DNA of 64,000 nucleotides from Pontibacter actiniarum. GTDB lineage: Bacteria > Bacteroidota > Bacteroidia > Cytophagales > Hymenobacteraceae. Position 1 is the first letter of the stretch; the number at the start of each line of letters is the position of its first letter. A program made the translations under genes and the position numbers. The stretch lies in contig NZ_CP021235.1 in the NCBI RefSeq assembly GCF_003585765.1, forward strand, positions 2,356,001-2,420,000. Reading direction: 5' to 3'. The notes under the pieces are model-generated. The model saw only the letters and a program-made list of their open reading frames with translations. It was not told the DNA's origin and ran no database searches. Below, piece after piece: positions 27,384-35,668 of the stretch.

Positions 27384-28028
27384 GCGTGGAGTGTATAGGG
27401 ACAGCTATAGCTGTAAATGACCCTGTAAATGACCCTGTAAATGACCCTGTAAATGACCCTGTAAATATCTAGTCTGGACACAATCTTGAATTTAATATAA
27501 AAGGACTTAGCAGCTGGGAACTGCTTTCATGATTTTGTTGATGCAAACAGAAGCTGTTCATAGGCAGGATCACCAAAGGGTAAAAGCTAGCTGCAAGGCA
27601 AGGCCAAATCCCGCAGCTGAGGGAGAGAAGTTAGGTACCAACTGTCCCACCGGACAAGGAAATTAGGAGCCACAAAAAGAAAGGCATTGCCATTGGCAGT
27701 GACTTTCTTAGTAATTACGTAGTGTTGTTGAAATCTCGTCTGCACTGGATGTCGAAAATCGCATACAGTGCGTAAATATTTTGTAAGCCCCGATCCCACG
27801 GCCTCTGCGTTTGCAGCCTCACATTGCCATATTCACTACAAGTGCTGCATCAGTCTTTAACTAAACCAGTTGCAATTGCCATACCGGAGCTGACGGAAAC
27901 ACTAACTAAGCTTGCCCAAAAGGAATCCGCTGCAGCAGGATCGGAGAACCGCCCAAATCGGCTGCCTCCAAACCAAAACAGCCGAGGAGAACGTTTACAG
28001 GAGGAGTTAAACTTTAGCGTATTTAACC
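27384..28028. other. Intergenic region with decayed coding remnants
   Basis: About 640 bases downstream of the AlbA_2 gene. It contains the 12-bp tandem repeat at 27411. Short frames at 27587-27799 (minus) and 27824-28102 (plus) show no recognisable motif and are not called. Confidence 0.4.
27411..27470 (+). repeat. 12-bp tandem repeat (CTGTAAATGACC), five copies
   Basis: Four perfect copies and one degenerate final copy, head to tail. One frame reads VNDP repeatedly. Repeats of the VNDT/VNDP type are common near the C-terminus of AlbA_2/HATPase_c_4 proteins. This frame differs from that of the gene that stops at 27383, so it may be a remnant of another C-terminal variant. Confidence 0.9.
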
Positions 28029-28311
28029 ATGGCATACTTCACCAGATCTGCTCTACGACTACTCCTGGAAAGCAAGGCAGGAGAACGACAACCCAATTGT
28101 AACAGGCTTCCCAGATAATGCCTTGCTAGATCGAAATGAAGGGTATGAGGTGTTGTACCTGATCAACCAGGTCGCTCAAAAGTACAGTTGGAAGCCAGAC
28201 GGCGGGGTGGCCGGGCACAAGATAGAGAAGATGCTGCGAGCCATGCCGGGCAGTATCAGAAGCAGGAGGAATGTGATGGACTGGCTAGGCAACAACTGGT
28301 CACGGTACTAA
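28029..28311 (+). pseudogene. Small conserved-looking gene with a 5' frameshift
   Basis: An open frame from about 28030 to the stop at 28311 encodes roughly 93 residues, with motifs SPDLLYDYSWKARQENDNP, RNEGYEVLYLINQV and a C-terminal DWLGNNWSRY. The pattern resembles small hypothetical proteins common in Bacteroidetes. It has no ATG in frame; the only suitable ATG (28029, MAYFT) is one base out of frame. So either a single-base frameshift lies within the first codons, or translation starts at a rare codon such as the TTG at 28123, which would give 62 aa. The function is unknown. Confidence 0.5.
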
Positions 28312-28625
28312 TACCGAGAACCATCCCCCCTATTGCCCTAAAGGTGCTTTTCTCAAAAGTACACATACTTAGATAGCATTCACCCTCAGATGAGCCTAAA
28401 GATTTTGAGTTTCCCGAGGTAACGCTCTTGCTACTGTTGGCACCCAAAAAATAGCCGCGAAGAGAAATAGCGCAGTCAATGTAGCATTAAAATAGAAAAG
28501 GTAAAGAGACATGCAGAGCGCACGTGTCTAACAAGATTAGTATATTTTAATTTTTTATCTCAAATATTTAGCAAATGTCGCGTATGTTACGTAGATTGTT
28601 AGCAAGAACTTAAAAGTAAGAAATC
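28312..28625. other. Intergenic and promoter region of the conjugation operon
   Basis: About 310 AT-rich bases before the 49-aa peptide gene. No gene is seen. The promoter probably lies near 28560-28610, but no exact TAnnTTTG box is found. Confidence 0.4.
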
Positions 28626-28775
28626 ATGGAAAAGAACAACAATCCTGGTAACCCAAATCCTCCAGGAAACCCCACCCCCCCAGGCAACCCGACAGGTCCG
28701 GGAAGCCCCCCGGGAAGGCCAGAGCCTGGCCCGAAGAACCCGCCAAAACCTCCTGGGGACAGACCTGTAGGATAA
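28626..28775 (+). CDS. Pro/Gly/Asn-rich 49-aa peptide of the conjugation operon
   Basis: A short gene of 49 codons. The product starts MEKNNNPGNPNPPGNPTPPG and stays rich in Pro, Gly and Asn to its end GDRPVG, with a C-terminal glycine. It has no ubiquitin-like fold by length or pattern and would be intrinsically disordered. It lies 32 bases upstream of the E2-E1 fusion gene on the same strand, in a region where no other gene fits. By position it could be the substrate, or an unusual modifier, of the E1/E2/JAMM enzymes. The C-terminal Gly fits activation by an E1, but this is inference. Confidence 0.65.
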   Translation: MEKNNNPGNPNPPGNPTPPGNPTGPGSPPGRPEPGPKNPPKPPGDRPVG

Positions 28776-28807
28776 GGTTAGCTGTACGAACAAGAGAATA
28801 TTAAAAA

Positions 28808-30628
28808 ATGGCCCAATTACCCTGGTTTGAAGCCAAACCACACTTACTTGAGAAGGAAGTAGATGCCCTGACTGCCGCTGGAGTTGAACACAAGATTAGT
28901 TCGACAGCCGGCAGTCAGGGCATCATGCAAATAGACCTCATCATTGATGAGGCCAGTAGCGCAGTATTCAGCTTACCTAAAGAATACGCCCCTATTAAGC
29001 TCACAGCAGTTTTCCCAGACAACTACCCGTTTTTCCGTCCTGAGGTCTATGCAGACGGCTTGGTCCTGCCGCGGCATCAGAACCCGTTTGGTAAGAACCT
29101 TTGCCTGCTGCCAAGGTCGACGGCCGAGTGGGAGCCAGAGTGGACGCTGCTCACTTTCCTGCAGTCCCAACTGCCGAAAGTGCTGGAGAAAGGGTCCATT
29201 GAAGATCCTGCGCTGCTCGCAGAGGATCCGCATGAGCAGGCAGAGCCCGTGAGCGAGTACATAGCAGATCCATTCCACCCTGTGGTTTTTGACGGCTCCT
29301 GGGCCGAGACAATACCTGATCAAGGTGATGATATTGTCTTGCTAGGCAGAACTCTTGTAGGTGTCCCTGAAATGGCAAGCTTCCAGACAAGAATGGTCGT
29401 GCTGGAGACTACGAATCCTTCCGGTAAAAAAGTTGGTCAGCTCCCCTCATCCCTCAATAAGCACTTCCAACAGAAGCTACAGGGAACCCTGCTACGGCTG
29501 CGTGAGCGCCCTTCTTTGGAGAATCCTCTTGAGGACCTGAAGCAGCTTTCCAAACTTGCTGAAAGCAAGGGTATCTATAACTTAGCCCAAAAGCCACTTT
29601 ATCTGAAAAATGGGATAAGAATCACTCATGTGATCGGATTAAACTTCCCTGAGGAGGTTAAGCCGGGGGTTCCGGGAATGGGCTGGCTGTTCCTCGTGGC
29701 TGGCGTAGTTCAGGAGACGAAAAGCCTCAGTGGCAAAAAGGGCCGTCCCAGTGAGAAAGCTATCGCCTACTATGCCAAGGCCCTTAGAGCCGGGGAAAGG
29801 GACCTCCAGGTTAGGGTGCCTAGGCTGCGTGAACTGAAGAGCAAAACTATAGCGCTTGTGGGCTTAGGGTCCCTTGGCGCTCCCGCTGCAATAGAGTTTG
29901 CTAGAAACCAGGTAGGGCAGTTAAGAATCCTGGATTATGACGTGGTAGAGCCAGGGCCTACTGTGCGCTGGCCGTTGGGCCTCGCATCCGCTGGCCTGTT
30001 GAAGACGGAGGCTGTCAAGGCCTTCATAGATGAGCATTATCCAACAACAGTGGTTACGCCACTTGATCATAAGATTGGGGGTGTTCCGCCGGTTCATGCG
30101 CAAAGCAAAAAGCCTTCTGAGCAGCAAGTTCTAGAGCAGCTGCTTGACGGAGCCTCTTTACTGTTTGATGCCTCGGCAGAGGTGGGCGTCAACCATTTTC
30201 TATCCGAGGAAGCCAAAAGGCTAGGTATTCCCTATGTTTCGATTTACGCAACACCGGGAGCCTGGGGCGGTTTGACCATGCGTGTCGTTCCAGGCAAAAC
30301 CAAAGGCTGCTGGATGTGCCTGCAGCACGCAAAGACTGACAACACCGTTCCCGTACCCATAGCAGATCCGGCGGGGGACATCCAAACAGCCGGCTGCGGG
30401 GACCTAACCTTTACGGGGGCAGGATTTGACCTGCAAAACGTTTCCCTGGCAGGTGTAAGATTGGCAGTCGCCACACTCTGCTCCGGGGAGGAGGGAGGGT
30501 ATCCTGATATGGATTGGGATGTGGGGGTGCTTAACTTAGCAGACGCCGAAGGCAGGCCTGTTGCACCTAAGTGGTCTACTTACACTCTAGACTCACACTC
30601 CAAATGCGACTACTGCAATGCACAGTAG
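28808..30628 (+). CDS. E2-E1 fusion of a bacterial ubiquitin-like conjugation system
   Basis: A 606-residue fusion. The N-terminal E2-like domain (about 1-125) carries NPFGKNLCLLP with the candidate catalytic Cys 99, then W.P..TL. A middle domain (about 140-335) is unassigned. The C-terminal ThiF/E1 domain has the nucleotide loop VGLGSLG (352-357), the Asp of RILDYDVVEPG and a candidate catalytic Cys 530 in TAGCGDLTFTG. Two CxxC pairs (501/504 and 600/603) probably bind zinc. The layout is that of Cap2 of type II CBASS, but no CD-NTase or effector adjoins it. It overlaps the JAMM gene by 11 bases. It would adenylate a C-terminal glycine and transfer it to the E2 Cys and then to a target. Confidence 0.88.
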   Translation: MAQLPWFEAKPHLLEKEVDALTAAGVEHKISSTAGSQGIMQIDLIIDEASSAVFSLPKEYAPIKLTAVFPDNYPFFRPEVYADGLVLPRHQNPFGKNLCLLPRSTAEWEPEWTLLTFLQSQLPKVLEKGSIEDPALLAEDPHEQAEPVSEYIADPFHPVVFDGSWAETIPDQGDDIVLLGRTLVGVPEMASFQTRMVVLETTNPSGKKVGQLPSSLNKHFQQKLQGTLLRLRERPSLENPLEDLKQLSKLAESKGIYNLAQKPLYLKNGIRITHVIGLNFPEEVKPGVPGMGWLFLVAGVVQETKSLSGKKGRPSEKAIAYYAKALRAGERDLQVRVPRLRELKSKTIALVGLGSLGAPAAIEFARNQVGQLRILDYDVVEPGPTVRWPLGLASAGLLKTEAVKAFIDEHYPTTVVTPLDHKIGGVPPVHAQSKKPSEQQVLEQLLDGASLLFDASAEVGVNHFLSEEAKRLGIPYVSIYATPGAWGGLTMRVVPGKTKGCWMCLQHAKTDNTVPVPIADPAGDIQTAGCGDLTFTGAGFDLQNVSLAGVRLAVATLCSGEEGGYPDMDWDVGVLNLADAEGRPVAPKWSTYTLDSHSKCDYCNAQ

Positions 30629-31103
30629 CTCTACGTATGTGGTATGGCTAAGGGAGTCGGCCTACAATGCTGTTCTTGTGGAGGCGATAAAGGCTATGCC
30701 CCGTGAGACGGGAGGCGTCCTAATCGGGTACTGGGGGAACCTATATGAAGCTGTGGTTACTGACGTCATAGGGCCAGGTTCCTTGGCTGTTCACAAGAGG
30801 CATTCGTTTGTTCCTGATAATACCCATCATGTGAGGGAAATCGAGAAAGCATATCTGAAATCGGATAGGACAGAAACATATCTGGGTGACTGGCACACCC
30901 ATCCGAAGTCAGGCGCTTACCTGAGCGAACGAGATCAAAGCACTCTTCTTAAAATCGCTAATTATAAGGAGGCAAGGTTGACAAAACCGCTGATGATGGT
31001 CTTGGGAACCAAACCCTTTGGTATAGAGGCTTGGATAAATGCCTATGCCTCCTCGGGTAAGAGGGAAACAAAAAAATGTACGCTAAAAATTTATCAAGCC
31101 TAA
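30618..31103 (+). CDS. JAMM/MPN+ isopeptidase of the conjugation operon
   Basis: A 161-residue protein of the JAB1/MPN/Mov34 family with a complete JAMM site: Glu 30 in PRETGGVLIG, then DWHTHPKSGAYLSERD with His 93, His 95, Ser 103 and Asp 106 (HxH-x7-S-x2-D). Such enzymes cleave ubiquitin-like proteins from precursors or targets (Cap3 in CBASS, BilD in Bil). Its start overlaps the end of the E2-E1 gene by 11 bases, so translation is coupled. It completes an E2/E1/peptidase set. A 9-bp inverted repeat spans its stop codon. Confidence 0.92.
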   Translation: MHSSSTYVVWLRESAYNAVLVEAIKAMPRETGGVLIGYWGNLYEAVVTDVIGPGSLAVHKRHSFVPDNTHHVREIEKAYLKSDRTETYLGDWHTHPKSGAYLSERDQSTLLKIANYKEARLTKPLMMVLGTKPFGIEAWINAYASSGKRETKKCTLKIYQA

Positions 31104-31981
31104 AGCTGTAGAGCAGTAGTTATCTTTCTTTTCCACAGCTTTACTAGTGCTAAGATGATTCCAGCTAATTTCTCACTAGACTGATGCAGTTGTACACTGT
31201 TTAGCTATTTAGCTGGGACGCTGAACAGCAGTAAGAACAGTGCAAAGAAGATATAGAAGTAGGATTATTGTATTTAAGGTGTGTACCAAGAAAACCTAGT
31301 ATAGATGCATAAGAACCAAACTGCGTTCTCTGAAGTATTCTTGGTGCATTTCCGAAGCTTTATCTCATCTACCTAATTGCTGGACGAGTCGGGGAAACAA
31401 CTCTTCTCCCCTGCCGCTACCGGATGGGTTGACCCTTTGACTATCTATCCTCCTTTAACCCTTTGAGTTCCTAAAATGCCTGTCCGAGCAGAGAGTTTTA
31501 CATATTTGTGTACCTATAACGTTTTACAAACGCACCTTTAGAAGTTGTTATACATTTATCAATATGTTCTACTCACAGTAAAAATTACGGGCAAATACAA
31601 AAGTGCTTTCAGATTCATAAACATGATTAGGATACACTCAGAAAGCAAAAACCAGGAATCTCTTGATATTGAAAGGAGTTAACTAATAAATGAGTTAACA
31701 TTACAGTTCTACTATTATAGAACAAAAGTGTTAAAATTAACTTTCCAGACAAAGCGTTGGGTGTGCAAGCAGATGTTAACGGAGGTCGCTGCTTTCTTTT
31801 GGCAGAGGCTATGAGAGCGAAATTTAAGTGGCAAGCCGATACCTAACTTTTAATATTCAAATGCACCTGCCCGCTCTCATTCCAGTGCCGACGAACGAAC
31901 AAAAGAGCAATCTCAGCAACGCCACATCCGGGGAAAAGCTGAAGCACACGGAATAGTTTAGGAACTTAGCATTAGCATGTC
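31104..31981. other. Intergenic region, no gene recognised
   Basis: About 880 AT-rich bases. A weak hairpin (arms 31101-31109 and 31135-31143, 25-base loop) overlaps the JAMM gene stop and might help end its transcript. No tRNA, ORF with motif or repeat is seen in the rest. Confidence 0.45.
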
Positions 31982-32554
31982 CTAGAGCTCCCTTCTTACC
32001 TCACAAGGGTTACCAAAAGCCAATGTGTTGTCAGGAATGTCTTTTGTTACGACGCTTCCAGCTCCGACTGTGACATTATCCCCAATCGTTACGCCAGGGA
32101 AAATGACAGAGTTACCCCCGATACACACGTTGTTGCCAATGGCCACTGGTTTTGACGAGGTGAGGTAGCGAGTGCCACTCACACTTTGCACGATTCGGTC
32201 AGAGGCCTTTAAAGGGTGAGAAGCCGTATAAATCTGTACACTAGGTGCTATGAGTCCATTTTCACCAACTGTGATTTTGTTGTTATCGAGGAACATACAA
32301 TTCGCGTTTACAAAGGTGTTTACCCCAATCGAGATGTTTTCTCCATAATCGCAGAAGAACGGGGCTTCAATCCAAACACCAGAACCTTTATAACCCAAAA
32401 GCTCCGCAAGAATGTGCTCCCGTTCATTACTCAATTCCGAGTCAAAATTGTTATACGTCCTCATGAGTTTTCTTGCGCGGTGATACATCTCTAGCAACTC
32501 CGGATCTCTAGAGTCATAATGATCTCCCCGCAGCATTTTATACTTTTCAGTCAC
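31982..32554 (-). CDS. Maltose/galactoside O-acetyltransferase-like enzyme
   Basis: A 190-residue acetyltransferase of the LacA/Maa family. The N-terminal Mac domain reads EKYKMLRGDHYDSRDPELLE. The left-handed beta-helix carries hexapeptide repeats (IGVNTFVNANC, IGNNVCIGGNSVIFPGVTIG) and the catalytic His of IYTASHPL. The enzyme uses acetyl-CoA to acetylate a sugar hydroxyl. I chose the GTG at 32554 because MTEKYKML is the usual start. An in-frame ATG at 32617 adds a hydrophobic 21-residue lead that family members lack. Stand-alone gene upstream of the XRE gene. Confidence 0.9.
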   Translation of the reverse strand: MTEKYKMLRGDHYDSRDPELLEMYHRARKLMRTYNNFDSELSNEREHILAELLGYKGSGVWIEAPFFCDYGENISIGVNTFVNANCMFLDNNKITVGENGLIAPSVQIYTASHPLKASDRIVQSVSGTRYLTSSKPVAIGNNVCIGGNSVIFPGVTIGDNVTVGAGSVVTKDIPDNTLAFGNPCEVRREL

Positions 32555-32693
32555 AGTCGATGAAGTAAGTGAGTAAAGTATGTAGTTACGAAGCGGAAAT
32601 GGAAAGAGCCAGTTCAAGCTGGCTCCCTAAGGTTTTAATGCACCTAAACTCCCACAAACATGTTCCTTGGCAGCTAATGATAAGGATTCAAAA

Positions 32694-33089
32694 TTAGTCT
32701 CTGTTTCCCTGATCCTTCAGCATACGCTCCAGTAACTCCACCTTCTCACGCTCGCTCTTAAGCAATGCGTCATAAAGCTCTACAATTTTTTCAATTGGGT
32801 TGAAGTTATACTGGTTAAAGTTCCCAGAATTATCATTCATATTTTGAATATGAAAAACAGGACCATCCTCGGTAAAATTCTTGATGGCTTCCGCAGATAC
32901 CCCAAGTGCACCGGCAATCTTCTCCAACGTCACATCATCTACCTCTTCTTCCTGCTCAATGCGGGAGATGTTCTGCTGGGTCGTACCCAGTTCATTGGCT
33001 AGGGCGGACTGTTTCACGCCCAAAGCGGTGCGCATTCTACGAACGTGATCGCCCAGGTGAATCGGTCGTTTTCTGGCTGCTGTTTCCAT
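32694..33089 (-). CDS. XRE-family transcriptional regulator
   Basis: A 131-residue DNA-binding protein. The Cro/CI helix-turn-helix occupies about residues 12-70 (RRMRTALGVKQSALANELGT, then QQNISRIEQEE). A Asn-rich linker and a short C-terminal coiled coil follow (IVELYDALLKSEREKVELLE), the usual dimerisation tail of these Bacteroidetes regulators. A 14-bp perfect dyad 45 bases upstream is very probably its own operator, so it is likely autoregulated. The other targets are unknown. Confidence 0.92.
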   Translation of the reverse strand: METAARKRPIHLGDHVRRMRTALGVKQSALANELGTTQQNISRIEQEEEVDDVTLEKIAGALGVSAEAIKNFTEDGPVFHIQNMNDNSGNFNQYNFNPIEKIVELYDALLKSEREKVELLERMLKDQGNRD

Positions 33090-33134
33090 AGAATTAATAT
33101 ACTAAATTTCTAGCTATTTTACAATATAATTCTG

Positions 33135-33170
33135 CTTGTATTTCACAAAGCTATGCTTGTGAAATACAAG
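33135..33170. promoter_or_regulatory. Palindromic operator upstream of the XRE gene
   Basis: Perfect 14-bp arms CTTGTATTTCACAA (33135-33148) and TTGTGAAATACAAG (33157-33170) around 8 bases. A third partial copy (TATACAAG) lies about 15 bases further on. The length, symmetry and position upstream of an XRE gene are typical of an autoregulatory operator. Confidence 0.7.
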
Positions 33171-33421
33171 TGTACCACCTTTTATACAAGTATCCAAAAC
33201 TGCACCTTCGTATATGGCTACTGCTCTCCTTAGCTGCAAAGGAACATCCTTTTGCCGTTTAGCGCTCGCCTGTACTTTTAGTGCTTTGTACTGCCCCTCT
33301 CTGCATTTCTTAGCAGCTTTGTTTATCAGGGCATGACAAAGAGTTACGAATACTGCACAGATGTACCCGCTTGCCGCCTACCACAGCGGCAGCATCTTGT
33401 TTACCTGTTTACCCTTTTGGT

Positions 33422-33739
33422 ATGAAAACAACGTCTTCTTTTAATCATACCCCACCGCAGGAAGTCTCCCCTTCCCTTTCCTTCTGTCAGACCTACTCTC
33501 TGGAAGAGGCACAGATCCTGCTTTGGCAATGCCTGCAGCCCTGTCTCCTTGCCGCTTTGCGCTCAGGACAAAACAGCGCCCGCCTCATCGCCTTCTGCGA
33601 GCATTTGGAGCGGCTACTGCCTGCGCTCTACACCACACCCTATCCAGACCAAAAAGAAAGCTCCATTGCCCAAGCCCTGGACACCCTGCACGAGCAGCTC
33701 ACCCAGGACTGGGTACTACTCATTTGCCCGCCCGACTGA
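33422..33739 (+). CDS. Small hypothetical protein, first paralogue
   Basis: A 105-residue soluble helical protein starting at MKTTSSFNHTPP; an upstream in-frame ATG at 33371 adds an unlikely lead. The core FCQTYSLEEAQILLWQCLQP and the LIAFCEHLERLLPALY segment recur in the next small gene, and the end DWVLLICPPD recurs beyond it. The family is not recognised. It heads the plus-strand gene run leading to the TlpA-SusC-SusD genes and may belong to the same locus. Confidence 0.65.
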   Translation: MKTTSSFNHTPPQEVSPSLSFCQTYSLEEAQILLWQCLQPCLLAALRSGQNSARLIAFCEHLERLLPALYTTPYPDQKESSIAQALDTLHEQLTQDWVLLICPPD

Positions 33740-33877
33740 ACACATGCTAAGACCTCCTAACACCAGCTGTCGCTGGCTATAGGACCTCCTTTCCTGCTGT
33801 TTCTGACTCTTATGCCGCTCGGCCTGTGCTGAGTGGCCCTGATTCCTATTGTCTCATTTCAAGCAAAACTTTTCCCC

Positions 33878-34203
33878 ATGCAACACCTCCGACTCCGCCC
33901 CTTTCCGCCCCTCCTGCCCCCGGGCCGCGTGCTGGCTGACTTCTGCCAGACCTACCCGCCCCAAGAGGCGCAACGCCTGCTCTGGCAGCTTGCCCTACCT
34001 GTTTTCCTTGATAGCTTTGAGACCCAAGACGCAGCCCATACCAACCAACTGATTGCGTTTTATGAAGGCTTGGAACTCCTGCTCCAGGCCGTGCACCACA
34101 CCCGGCAGGGCGGCGGGGAAACGGGTCCTCCCCCTACAGCAGAAGCACCATGAGAAAGCCATTCCTTTCCTCCTGGGCCCTGCTCATCTGTCCGCCTGAG
34201 TAA
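33878..34203 (+). pseudogene. Second paralogue with a 3' frameshift
   Basis: The frame from the ATG at 33878 encodes FCQTYPPQEAQRLLWQ and LIAFYEGLELLLQAV, matching the upstream small gene. It stops at 34153 without the C-terminal block. That block (SWALLICPPE) is found immediately after, in another frame, ending at 34203. So the gene looks like a tandem duplicate broken by one frameshift near its 3' end, or a 91-aa shortened version is made. A sequencing error would also explain it. Confidence 0.6.
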
Positions 34204-34282
34204 GTGGGTCATCGCACCTATGTTGCGCCCCTTCCTCTCGGAAGGCTGCCAGAACGACGTTTTACCTTTTACTGAATACATC

Positions 34283-35650
34283 ATGCCAACGAAAAAACAT
34301 TTCCCCGGGCTGCTCTTGCCCCTGCTGCTGCTTCTGCTCGTACTCTTGCTCCAGCTCCTGCCGGGCTGGCTGCTCTCACTGGCGCAGGCTCAGAATCCCC
34401 CTGCGTCGGCGCCAGGCCTCCAGGTCGGCCAACCTTTGCCGGACCTGCTGCTGCCCGAGCTGGTTAACTCCTCCCGCTCTTCAGTTCGCCTCTCGGACTT
34501 TCGCGGTAAGCTGCTGCTGCTCGACTTCTACGCCACCTGGTGCTCCACCTCCCGCAGCGTCATGCCCCGGCTGGACTCCCTGCAGCGCATTTTTGGCCAA
34601 CAGCTGCAAATTCTATTGGTCAGCTACCCCGCCGCCCGCGATACACGACAGACAGTGGAGAATTTCCTGACAGAGCACCGCCGCCCTGACGGGCAGCCTT
34701 ATGCCCTGCCCTCTGTAGTGGAGGACACAAGCCTGGTGCCGCTTTTCCCGCACGAGCACATCCCGCACTTTGCCTGGATTACCCCCGACGGTAAGGTCGG
34801 CACCCTCACCGGCCCGGAGCAAGTGACGGAAGCCAACATCCGGCGCGCGCTCGCGGAAGGACACATGCCTCCTTCCATGCGGCACTACGACCTGGATGCC
34901 CCGCTCTGGGCAAACAAAGAGCTACCCGGGCACACACGCCAGTACTCTTTCCTGCACCATGGTTATTTGGCCGGCGCCCCGGCAGGCCTGCGCCTCCGCT
35001 ACAAGGCGGGCCAGATCAGCGGTGCCGTGCTCACCAACCTTTCGGTGCTGGCACTCTACGATGTAGCCAAATGGCAGCTTTACCCGGCCTACGGGGAACG
35101 CGGCTGGATCCTTTCCAAAGTCGATTCGGCCGATTTTTTCCCTGAAAAGTCCCCGCTGCCTCCTGAGGCCTGGAAGGCCCAACACCTGTACAGTTATGAC
35201 CTGCAGCTCCCCCCTGGCCAGGCCGACAGCCTTTACCGGTATCTCTGGGAGGACCTCCACCGCTACTCTGGCTACCGGGCTACCTGGGAGCCACGGGCGA
35301 CCGAGTGCCTGGCGCTCGTGCGGCGTGGCCGCCGGGATCGCCTGCACTCCAAAGGAGGAACGCCGCAGAACCGGCTCTTTCGCCCAGAAAAACCTTACCT
35401 GCAGAACCTGCCGCTCTCTGCGCTCCTGGCCCGCCTGAACACGAGCAATGCCTTGGGCCTGCTCGTCGTGGACGCCACCGGCTATACCCAGCCGGTAGAC
35501 CTGGCCCTTTCGGGCGACTTTGATGACCTGGAAATTCTGCGCCGGGACTTACGCCGCTACGGTTTGGACCTGGTGCGCCAGCGCCGCACGGTACCTCTGC
35601 TCGTGCTCCGGAAAGTACCCGCGCCTGACACGGTGCAAGCCATTCGTTAA
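34283..35650 (+). CDS. TlpA-like thioredoxin-fold protein with CxxS site
   Basis: A 455-residue exported protein; the ATG at 34283 gives a strong signal/anchor segment (LLLPLLLLLLVLLLQLLPGW). A thioredoxin/AhpC-TSA fold covers about residues 45-195 (GQPLPDLLLPELVNSS, LLLLDFYATWCSTSRSVMP). The usual CxxC is CSTS here, so the resolving Cys is missing and ordinary disulfide exchange is unlikely; a mixed-disulfide or structural role is possible. The C-terminal 250 residues are unassigned. It stands 18 bases before SusC, an arrangement common in Bacteroidetes TonB-dependent uptake loci. Confidence 0.83.
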   Translation: MPTKKHFPGLLLPLLLLLLVLLLQLLPGWLLSLAQAQNPPASAPGLQVGQPLPDLLLPELVNSSRSSVRLSDFRGKLLLLDFYATWCSTSRSVMPRLDSLQRIFGQQLQILLVSYPAARDTRQTVENFLTEHRRPDGQPYALPSVVEDTSLVPLFPHEHIPHFAWITPDGKVGTLTGPEQVTEANIRRALAEGHMPPSMRHYDLDAPLWANKELPGHTRQYSFLHHGYLAGAPAGLRLRYKAGQISGAVLTNLSVLALYDVAKWQLYPAYGERGWILSKVDSADFFPEKSPLPPEAWKAQHLYSYDLQLPPGQADSLYRYLWEDLHRYSGYRATWEPRATECLALVRRGRRDRLHSKGGTPQNRLFRPEKPYLQNLPLSALLARLNTSNALGLLVVDATGYTQPVDLALSGDFDDLEILRRDLRRYGLDLVRQRRTVPLLVLRKVPAPDTVQAIR

Positions 35651-35668
35651 CCTTAACCTATCACAATC

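Noticed and set aside
27411..27470. Short direct repeats that could suggest a CRISPR array
   Set aside because: The 12-bp units are directly adjacent, with no spacers and no cas genes.
28808..31103. Reading the E2-E1/JAMM operon as part of the CBASS at 13-15.6 kb
   Set aside because: The two lie 13 kb apart on opposite strands with unrelated genes between, and the CBASS already has its own E2-like gene. Cross-talk cannot be excluded but is not supported.
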